This document shows, one piece after another, positions 14,616 to 20,799 of a DNA stretch of 25,144 nucleotides. The notes beneath the pieces were generated by a model that was not told the DNA's origin, did not search any database, and saw only the letters and a program-made list of their open reading frames with translations. Both the position numbers and the translations under genes were made by a program. This DNA is from a virus. Location: positions 1 through 25,144 of the IMG/VR virus record IMGVR_UViG_3300017598_000680; one strand, 5' to 3'. The first letter of the stretch is position 1; each line of letters begins with the position of its first letter.

Positions 14616-15313
14616 TCTTCCCCCAGAATCCAATCAACAGTAAGCTGCAAGTCAGGCCGCATTCTATCTGCGTTGTTTTTCATCCACCGAGCCCAGCTTA
14701 ATGGCACTCTTTCTATAGGAAGTCCAGTGTATTTACCAATAGGCATGATCTCATAAACTTGCGGAGTCTTGAGTTCTTCGGCAAATTCTTTTGGGGATTT
14801 TTTGTGCCTGAGACACAGAGGAAGTAGCAAATCTACTGTACCTATGCAGTCAGCTACAGCCCCGTGAGCACCTGTGAGAGTTTTGCCATTGAGCGATTTA
14901 TACGCATCACCTAGTTTTTTAGACTCTAGTTCAGGCTCGTATCTGTATAATATGTCCAACACATCAAGATGCTCATACCTACCAAGCAGTTTTAAATTCA
15001 TATTCTGAAGACAAGCATCCACCATGACAGAGTCATAGGTTGAGTGATTAAACCCACAAAGTGTTACTTGGTCCGGGGGTGGTAAGAGTCTGTGAAAAGT
15101 CCACAGAGCATACATATAGTCAGGGTGGCCTTGAACAGTCTCGTTGGTTATACCGTGTACGTTTGATGCCTCTTCAGGGATTGGCATACATGGATCACAC
15201 AAGCTGTTCATCAGTACCCTGTCGGTGTCTATTAAACCTATCTGTACGGGCCTATCTTTGAGAGGATCAGTCCCAGTAGTTTCAAGGTCGTAACAATAAA
15301 GTTGTTTAGTCAT
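14612..15313 (-). CDS. DnaQ-like 3'-5' exonuclease
   Basis: This is a 233-residue DEDD-family exonuclease. Motif ExoI is D9-L-E11-T-T-G, ExoII is N-H-S-T-Y-D94, and ExoIII is H150-G-A-V-A-D155 in the DEDDh form, as in DnaQ and RNase T. Residues ~189-212 (MPIGKYTGLPIERVPLSWAR) are a short C-terminal module of the DUF3820 type often found appended to or near such exonucleases. It may proofread, degrade displaced strands, or recycle host DNA. It overlaps the N4 gp49-like gene by eight bases with GGGGAAAG as ribosome site, so it belongs to the same transcript as the polymerase. The polymerase has its own exonuclease domain, so this enzyme is extra. Confidence 0.9.
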   Translation of the reverse strand: MTKQLYCYDLETTGTDPLKDRPVQIGLIDTDRVLMNSLCDPCMPIPEEASNVHGITNETVQGHPDYMYALWTFHRLLPPPDQVTLCGFNHSTYDSVMVDACLQNMNLKLLGRYEHLDVLDILYRYEPELESKKLGDAYKSLNGKTLTGAHGAVADCIGTVDLLLPLCLRHKKSPKEFAEELKTPQVYEIMPIGKYTGLPIERVPLSWARWMKNNADRMRPDLQLTVDWILGEE

Positions 15314-15650
15314 CGACTTTCCCCACTACTGGTTCCCCTTCAACCTCTAATTTTTTCTCGTATAATTGCTGAGTTAATAAATAACCTTCAAGCATCCAAA
15401 TCTTGTCTTTAGCTTTGGTATATGAGATTTCCCTGCCTAGTTTCTCGTTGAAATTTTCTGGGCTGGCGCAGGCGCTTTCACCTGTAACAGTGAAGCCATT
15501 CTCAAGGGTAAGGCAGCACACAGTCAGAGAACTGCGCGGAAATACGTAGAAATCAACATCCACTATCACGCCTTCAATTCGATCTAAAGTGACTCTTGGT
15601 GCAGTAAGCTTAAGATCCTGTATCGCTTTCTCTATGTCTTTGTTGTTCAT
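15306..15650 (-). CDS. N4 gp49/Sf6 gene 66-family protein
   Basis: This 114-residue protein has the family's hallmark C-terminal block: GFTVTGESACASPENFNEK (~52-70), then LGREISYTKAKDKIWMLEGY (~71-90) and LL. The pattern G-E-S-A-C-x-x-P-x-N-F followed by W-x-L/P-E-G-Y-L-L is characteristic of the phage N4 gp49/Sf6 gp66 family (PF13876), widely present in phages, whose biochemical function is unsettled. ATG 15650 follows AGGAGA. It sits between the polymerase and the DnaQ-like exonuclease, consistent with a replication-associated role. The N-terminal ~35 residues are a variable helix-strand segment. Confidence 0.88.
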   Translation of the reverse strand: MNNKDIEKAIQDLKLTAPRVTLDRIEGVIVDVDFYVFPRSSLTVCCLTLENGFTVTGESACASPENFNEKLGREISYTKAKDKIWMLEGYLLTQQLYEKKLEVEGEPVVGKVDD

Positions 15651-15661
15651 GTCATTTTCTC

Positions 15662-18600
15662 CTATTTTGCGGTAGTCAAGAATTCTGTAATAGCCCCATG
15701 ATCAAGAGCCACTTCTTGTTTAGTTCCCCAAGATGCCACCCCTATCTCAAGCTCTGCTTCCATTGGTATGGCATGCCCTGGTGGGGTAATTGCCATGATC
15801 TCTGCCATTTCCATGGCATAGTCAGCTGCAGCTGCCTTAGGAACACAGCTTGCAAGTTCATCATAAATGGGCATGGTAGATCGCAGTTTGTACTTCTCTG
15901 CCAGGTTTTTTCTGGCCACCATGGAAAGCACAATCTTGAGAATATCCGCTGCACACCCCTGAGCGGGCATGTTGCAAGCTTGTCGTTCAGCCCGGCTTCT
16001 CAGCTTGAGATCTTCCGAGTAGATGTTGTCAGACACATGCCGACGATTCCCGTAAGCTGTCTTAACGTAACCGTGAATCCTGGCATACTCAGCTACTTCT
16101 CTCTGCCAGGGCTCTATTCGGGCATACAGACTCATGATACTGCTCATAATCTGCTCTGCCAGGGGTAGTTCGATTATCAGATTCTCAGCAAGAGTCGATG
16201 GGCCTCCCCCGTAGGTAACCGTAAAATTTGTAGCCTTGCCGTACTTGTTGCGGATTTCTTTCAAAGCCGCCGCCAGTTTCTTATCTTCCCCTGTAGACCA
16301 TGCCTTGTATTCTTCGTAAGTAATAGACCTGTTCAGCTCCGGGTACCCCATTCTGGGCAAAAGAAGTTCAGCTATGCGCCCGGCAGTGACAGTGTGCGGC
16401 CCTTTGTGATCAGCCCCCAGGTAGGCATCCGTCATGACCGGATCTTTGCTTTCAGAGGCAATCAGGCGCAGTTCCTGGCCATTGAAATCCAGGCATACCC
16501 AGACATATTCTTCCTGCCAAGGTAAGAACGCTCTGCGTATTTTTGCGTCGTCTTTACTGGATACCTGTAATACGTTAGGGGAGGTTCCTGAAGGTCTGCG
16601 GGTGACTGTCCCACAATTTTTTAACTGCGGGTGAATCAGACCATCTTTAGGGCTGACCCATAATGGATAACTTTTGTAGTACAGACTGTTGTTCTGCTGT
16701 GCCTTGTTAATGGACAGATAGCTGTTTAGTACCGGGAATCTCCAATCACCTTCTTGTACATCGTGCACTAAAGCAGGAAGAATCGCTTTGTTGCCTGTAA
16801 CTGCCGCGCCAGGCAGGTTATAAGTATCTCTGAATGAGCCTGTAGTTACCTTACCACGCCGTCTGACAGGTAAGCTCAGCTTGCCATAGAGCAGTTGTTG
16901 CATTTGATCCGGGCTGCCAAAGTTCAGGGCATCTCCATAAGTGGCAACCTTTACGTCACCAACTGAAGCTAAAGCCTCTAAGCAGACAGCCTCCAATGCT
17001 TCATACTCTGCGCCAGAGCGTTTTTTAGGGGTAAGCCTATGGGAGGCTTCACAAAGAAGAGAGAAAAATTTCTTTACTTTGGGGTCCTTGTCAACCTCAG
17101 CCTCGTGATCGAATCTGTAATCACTAATCCACTTTTTGCCCTCTTTCTCTATAGTCAGACTTGAGCCAAGTGCTCTTAATACCTTGGTCAAATTATTTGC
17201 CGAAGGCACAAACTTGGTTTGTTCAACCTCTTCAGAATAAGGAACATAATAGGAACCCCGCCAAGCTTTATTCCACAGCTTGGTACGTTCCTCATTCAGC
17301 ATAAATTTACGAATCTCTTTTGTAGTAGAAAATATTGGGACAGTGGGCTCTTTTATCGGCCCACCTATTTCTCCCGCCTTAGCAAATACATCTACTTTTT
17401 TCAAAGCCTCGTACTGTTTAAGGATTTTTTCATCAGGCAGCTGTTTATGTTTTAATTCCGCTGTCTCCCAATATAGGTCCAATAATCTGGTAGCACCGGG
17501 AGTAATTGAGGCAACGTCTCTTTGCATAACGTGGTCTTGTAGAGACCTCCTTATCTTAGCAGTGAGGTTGTCCACCAACTCCGCATCTTCTTTCTGTGCT
17601 GCCTCAAGAAAGGGCAAGTCAATTTTAGTGCCGTGAATAAAGGTGTTTACATTGTCTCTGACATGTTGTGTCTCGTTATCTTGGTAAAACTCCCAGGTGT
17701 CCTCCAGCTGCATGATGATTTTGAACAGATCAAACAGATGTGCGGTAACTAATGAATCATCACAACCATAACTCAGTACATGGGCTGCACTAAGCTCGTT
17801 CATCGGGCTACCTTGCGTTACTTCCTGATAGGTTTGCTGAGAATAGTTAAACCACTCTTTGGCCAACCCCTTGAGATGGGGGTCCATATTCTCATCCACA
17901 TAACTGGACATGATAGCGGTATCAAACGGCAATGGCAGTTCTTGATCTAGATCAAGTTTTGCTACCGTCAGCTCAAAATTAGCGTTCTGAACTACCTGTG
18001 TTTTCGAGTGGCCTAAGCATTGCAGAACGTAAGTTGACCAGCCACCTATCAGATTCTCAGTATCAGCATGACCGAATGATGCATAACCCACCTTTTGGTA
18101 ATTATCCCCATGGCACCAAGAGATACCTGTAATTTTCTGGGACAAGACATCCACAAACTCCCGATTCTTGGCAGCTATCTTATAAGGCTGGTGCTTCAGA
18201 GTGTCATATGATTCAAAGTCATATGAAACAAAAGAGCCGACCGCAACCCCATTCATTTCAGTAACCAGTTTCTCATGATCCTCCATGGTATACAGTGTCT
18301 GGACAGGCAGATGCTTATCAAAATCTGCTAACAAATCCATAGCTCCAATCTCTTGCAGAAGCCAAGAGATCTTTTCACGGGATGGTATTCTTACTTTCCA
18401 TTTCGGCTTGAGTATTTCACCGGCTCTCCCGCCGTAACAAACTTCAGGGTGTAGTTTGGCCAGTCTGTAAGACAAAGCAAACTCTTCACGTTTGTTCAGC
18501 AGAGTCTCCAGGTTTTTATCCTGTGTGGCTTTGTAGGCCACTTCCAGATCCTCCCAGCTCCCGGTCTGTACACACTCCTCTATTTGCTGCATGCCGTCTA

Positions 18601-19276
18601 TACCGTACTCGGTAAACATTTTCTCCCATGCTTTTGGGCCTAGTCCGTATACTCCTCTGTAACCGTCTGAAGAGTCTCCTACCACAGCCTTATACAGCCC
18701 CACCAACTTAACGGGGACATTGTTGACTAGCGTATTAATCTTGAATAGGTATGAGCCAGACTCCCCATACATCTGATCACGGCACATGACATGGATGTTT
18801 TTATCAGCTAACTGTACAAGATCAGCATCTATGGTCTTAATAAGCAACTGTCGTGTAGGGGAAAGCTTTTCACACAGCAAGGCAATGACATCATCGGCTT
18901 CTTGGCCGGGAACCCAGACATTCTTTACTCCGAGATATGCCATGAATCGTTTAGCTTCTTCCTGAAGAGCAAAGCGTTCTTTCTTTAGCTCTGAGGGTTC
19001 ACTGGCAGATCTTGCTTTACGCAGAGCCTTGTATTCAGGATAGAATCCGAATCGATACTCATTTCCAGCATCCCAGACAGCAATGACACGCCTTGGGGAA
19101 ACGCGCTCGAACAAGGGAACAAGTTCTTTATGCAAAAACTCTGTTAGACCTGCTTTCCAGGTGGCATGAAGCTTCCCTTTACTATCAGCTATGCCATTCT
19201 CAGTATTGGCTGTGCTGGCTCTCCTTATTAATAAGCCACGCACATCAAGAATGTATAATGCTTCGTCTTTATTCAT
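15662..19276 (-). CDS. polA: Family A DNA polymerase with fused 5' nuclease and 3'-5' exonuclease
   Basis: This is a 1204-residue Pol I-type polymerase with three domains. Residues ~5-300 are a 5' nuclease: ILDVRG, EYKALR, PGQEADDVI, TIDADLVQL, then the H3TH region AVVGDSSDGYRGVYGLGP. Residues ~345-510 are the 3'-5' exonuclease: YDFES, QNANFE435 and Y503-G-C-D-D507. The polymerase has motif A D930-F-N-G-Q-E-L-R, motif B around KATNFTVTYGG, and motif C I-Y1138-D1139-E1140. E. coli Pol I is 928 residues. Its Exo III Asp (501) nearly matches D507 here, but motif A is ~225 residues later, so ~210 extra residues lie between ~515 and ~780. Most phage family A polymerases lack the 5' nuclease, so one protein can synthesise, proofread and remove primers. 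Odd catalytic residues are listed in findings. ATG 19276 lies eight bases inside the preceding gene. Confidence 0.95.
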   Translation of the reverse strand: MNKDEALYILDVRGLLIRRASTANTENGIADSKGKLHATWKAGLTEFLHKELVPLFERVSPRRVIAVWDAGNEYRFGFYPEYKALRKARSASEPSELKKERFALQEEAKRFMAYLGVKNVWVPGQEADDVIALLCEKLSPTRQLLIKTIDADLVQLADKNIHVMCRDQMYGESGSYLFKINTLVNNVPVKLVGLYKAVVGDSSDGYRGVYGLGPKAWEKMFTEYGIDGMQQIEECVQTGSWEDLEVAYKATQDKNLETLLNKREEFALSYRLAKLHPEVCYGGRAGEILKPKWKVRIPSREKISWLLQEIGAMDLLADFDKHLPVQTLYTMEDHEKLVTEMNGVAVGSFVSYDFESYDTLKHQPYKIAAKNREFVDVLSQKITGISWCHGDNYQKVGYASFGHADTENLIGGWSTYVLQCLGHSKTQVVQNANFELTVAKLDLDQELPLPFDTAIMSSYVDENMDPHLKGLAKEWFNYSQQTYQEVTQGSPMNELSAAHVLSYGCDDSLVTAHLFDLFKIIMQLEDTWEFYQDNETQHVRDNVNTFIHGTKIDLPFLEAAQKEDAELVDNLTAKIRRSLQDHVMQRDVASITPGATRLLDLYWETAELKHKQLPDEKILKQYEALKKVDVFAKAGEIGGPIKEPTVPIFSTTKEIRKFMLNEERTKLWNKAWRGSYYVPYSEEVEQTKFVPSANNLTKVLRALGSSLTIEKEGKKWISDYRFDHEAEVDKDPKVKKFFSLLCEASHRLTPKKRSGAEYEALEAVCLEALASVGDVKVATYGDALNFGSPDQMQQLLYGKLSLPVRRRGKVTTGSFRDTYNLPGAAVTGNKAILPALVHDVQEGDWRFPVLNSYLSINKAQQNNSLYYKSYPLWVSPKDGLIHPQLKNCGTVTRRPSGTSPNVLQVSSKDDAKIRRAFLPWQEEYVWVCLDFNGQELRLIASESKDPVMTDAYLGADHKGPHTVTAGRIAELLLPRMGYPELNRSITYEEYKAWSTGEDKKLAAALKEIRNKYGKATNFTVTYGGGPSTLAENLIIELPLAEQIMSSIMSLYARIEPWQREVAEYARIHGYVKTAYGNRRHVSDNIYSEDLKLRSRAERQACNMPAQGCAADILKIVLSMVARKNLAEKYKLRSTMPIYDELASCVPKAAAADYAMEMAEIMAITPPGHAIPMEAELEIGVASWGTKQEVALDHGAITEFLTTAK

Positions 19277-19484
19277 GATCAGTATTGTTTCCTTCTTCTT
19301 GGGCTGCTGACAATATCACAGTGATTGTCTCAAGAAGGTCTAATAGATCGTAACTGATTATAGAGGCTTTTCTAAGAATGTCTTTACGCGCTATTTCTCT
19401 TGCCGTCTCTTTGATCTTATTGGTCTCATCAATCGCGGCATACAAATATTCTGCCAGTTTTTCCAGTTTTTCTTTATCGCTCAT
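19269..19484 (-). CDS. Small helical hypothetical protein (71 aa)
   Basis: This 71-residue protein has an excellent ribosome site, AAGGAGGGGTT before ATG 19484. It is almost entirely amphipathic helix (MSDKEKLEKLAEYLYAAIDE onward), highly charged, with a Leu/Ile-rich second half (around YDLLDLLETITVIL) and no cysteines. It could be a coiled-coil adaptor or dimeric small protein. It overlaps the upstream gene by 11 bases and the polymerase gene by eight, so it is translated together with them. No family is recognised. Confidence 0.65.
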   Translation of the reverse strand: MSDKEKLEKLAEYLYAAIDETNKIKETAREIARKDILRKASIISYDLLDLLETITVILSAAQEEGNNTDHE

Positions 19485-19740
19485 AACCCCTCCTTGATCC
19501 CCCGTTTATAACCTGTTGTACTTCGGCTTTCGCCCAGGTTGCAAAAGATGCACAAGTAGAGTTTCTTTCTGCCCCTACTGGATGTTGGCCAAGTTTTTTA
19601 GCAATAACTCGATACCGTAAGTTATCAGTTTCTGCTTGCCCGGAATAACTTAGATATTCAGGCCCTTTCGCGAGTACCTCTCGAACATTGTCTTTGTTAT
19701 CTGTGTATCTCTTTCCAATTTTGATATGCGCTTTTTTCAT
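19474..19740 (-). CDS. Hypothetical phage protein (88 aa)
   Basis: ATG 19740 lies nine bases after GAGGAG, so I prefer it to the in-frame upstream start at 19755, which falls in a hairpin. The 88-residue product shows alternating strands: KIGKRYTDNKDNVREVL, PEYLSYSGQAETDNLRYRVI, then a block G-A-E-R-N-S-T-C-A-S-F-A-T-W-A-K. The layout of a small beta domain with a final R-N-x-T-x-x-S-F-A-x-W-A segment looks like a conserved small phage protein, but I cannot name the family. It is led by a strong intercistronic stem-loop (19755-19776). Confidence 0.65.
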   Translation of the reverse strand: MKKAHIKIGKRYTDNKDNVREVLAKGPEYLSYSGQAETDNLRYRVIAKKLGQHPVGAERNSTCASFATWAKAEVQQVINGGSRRGYER

Positions 19741-19754
19741 GCCAGATCTCCTCA

Positions 19755-19776
19755 ACCCCTCCCTTACGGGAGGGGT
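19755..19776 (-). other. Strong intercistronic RNA stem-loop
   Basis: On the minus-strand transcript, ACCCCTCCC pairs with GGGAGGGGT (nine base pairs) over a four-base loop GTAA. It starts eight bases beyond the stop of the 19785-20495 gene and ends a few bases before the GAGGAG ribosome site of the next gene. No T run follows, so it is a weak terminator at best; attenuation, mRNA processing or end protection are alternatives. Confidence 0.7.
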
Positions 19777-19784
19777 CTCCTTGT

Positions 19785-20495
19785 TTAACCAGTGTACTTA
19801 CTGAACTCCATTGGCGTGAATGCGGTGGCTCCGCTGCCAACCTCACCAGCAATGCTAAACCGAGTGACAACGGCACTCGGCAATTGGTCATCCATTATGA
19901 TGCTGCCGATGTGTACCGACAGTCTTGGTCTGGAGCTTTTTGGGACAGACAGAATAATCATAGTCCCATCGTGCTCCCCTCCATGAACTTTGATCATCGT
20001 GTCCAGATACGGACTGATCTGTGGAGTCCAGCCCCTTGCCCTCCAAGTATCAAGAATTTGAGAGACCGGCTCGCCCTTCACGGTGGTCACCTGATCGTAG
20101 GTGTAGAAGTAATCTCTACCAGGATCTCTATCAGGCAACCCGTTGTTGTAGACAAACTTCTGTTTGGTTCCCCCATCCTGAATAAAGCCGTAGAAAGTAG
20201 TCCCAAGGTTAAGCCCATCTCGCGTGTTGTAAGACCCACGGTGCAGACGGACTATGGGAAATGCCCCAAATCCAGACAGATCCAAGCCTTCAAATCCAAG
20301 TTCCTGGGCTTTCTGCATAGCCCCAACCATTCCAGATGCCGCTACAGGCGGTTCAGCCGGTGCCACTGCAGTCTGTTGTGACACAGCTGGTACTGCGGGA
20401 GCTGCGGGAGCTATACTTACAGAGGGCACAGTGACAGCAGCCTCAACCGGGGGAGGCGGAGCAATAGGGGTTACATCACCAGTAGGAAGTGCCAT
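19785..20495 (-). CDS. Pro/Ala-rich-headed phage protein, possible DNA-binding replication accessory
   Basis: This 236-residue protein starts at ATG 20495 after GAAGGAAAAACT. Residues ~8-55 are a low-complexity Pro/Ala/Val linker; the folded part (~56-236) has FGAFPIVRLHRGSYN, then DRDPGRDYFYTYDQVTT, a helix QILDTWRARGW, and strands ending in RLSVHIGSIIM. The mostly beta structure with interspersed aromatics could be an OB-like single-strand-binding protein, and it lies between primase and polymerase with its own promoter, as an abundant binding protein would. That is speculation: there is no diagnostic motif, and typical SSB proteins have an acidic tail, which is absent here. Confidence 0.6.
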   Translation of the reverse strand: MALPTGDVTPIAPPPPVEAAVTVPSVSIAPAAPAVPAVSQQTAVAPAEPPVAASGMVGAMQKAQELGFEGLDLSGFGAFPIVRLHRGSYNTRDGLNLGTTFYGFIQDGGTKQKFVYNNGLPDRDPGRDYFYTYDQVTTVKGEPVSQILDTWRARGWTPQISPYLDTMIKVHGGEHDGTMIILSVPKSSRPRLSVHIGSIIMDDQLPSAVVTRFSIAGEVGSGATAFTPMEFSKYTG

Positions 20496-20539
20496 AGTTT
20501 TTCCTTCGCTTTCGCGATTGTGTTTACGTTAAGGGTTTC

Positions 20540-20558
20540 CAGGCCAGCACATGGCCTG
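20540..20558 (-). promoter_or_regulatory. Stem-loop at predicted 5' end of transcript
   Basis: CAGGCCA and TGGCCTG form a seven-base-pair stem with a five-base loop (TGTGC on the minus strand). It begins about seven bases after the predicted -10 box, so the transcript would start at or within the stem. Such 5'-terminal stems are known to stabilise phage mRNAs; the role here is inferred. Confidence 0.55.
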
Positions 20559-20564
20559 AATATT

Positions 20565-20593
20565 AGAGTAGGGCTAAAAGGCCCTAATGTCAA
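20565..20593 (-). promoter_or_regulatory. Predicted sigma70 promoter with inverted repeat in spacer
   Basis: On the minus strand a perfect -35 TTGACA (20593-20588) is followed by 17 bases and a moderate -10 TACTCT (20570-20565). The spacer holds TAGGGC-CTTTTA-GCCCTA, an inverted repeat with six-base arms (parts overlap the -10 edge). It lies in the only sizeable gap of the minus block (20496-20609) and would drive the 236-residue protein, two small genes and the polymerase. Confidence 0.65.
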
Positions 20594-20609
20594 GCTATTT
20601 ACAGACTTT

Positions 20610-20792
20610 TTATAGTTTATTACGGAATTTCAAAGTGTGTTTACAGTTCAGACAATCAACCTTTTCTCTGTCGTTTGTCCAGTGTTTGACATAATAGGGC
20701 AAACCGCAAGCAGCCTTCCTTCCGTAGTGGGTTGCCATCCCAGGAAATCTCCATATTACCTGTCGCTTCTTTGATTTAGTTTCTTTTCTCAT
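20610..20792 (-). CDS. Small zinc-knuckle-like protein (60 aa)
   Basis: ATG 20792 is eight bases after TTTTAGGT and seven bases after the primase stop; an in-frame start at 20819 would overlap the primase, so the shorter form is preferred. The 60-residue basic product has ATHYGRKAACGLP then VDCLNCKHTLKF, giving a possible metal site of His, Cys, and a C-x-x-C pair. Small phage proteins with T/A-x-C-G, ~15 residues, V-x-C-x-x-C are common near replication genes; their role is mostly unknown. The basic N-terminus (MRKETKSKKR) suggests nucleic-acid contact. Confidence 0.65.
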   Translation of the reverse strand: MRKETKSKKRQVIWRFPGMATHYGRKAACGLPYYVKHWTNDREKVDCLNCKHTLKFRNKL

Positions 20793-20799
20793 AGAGTAC

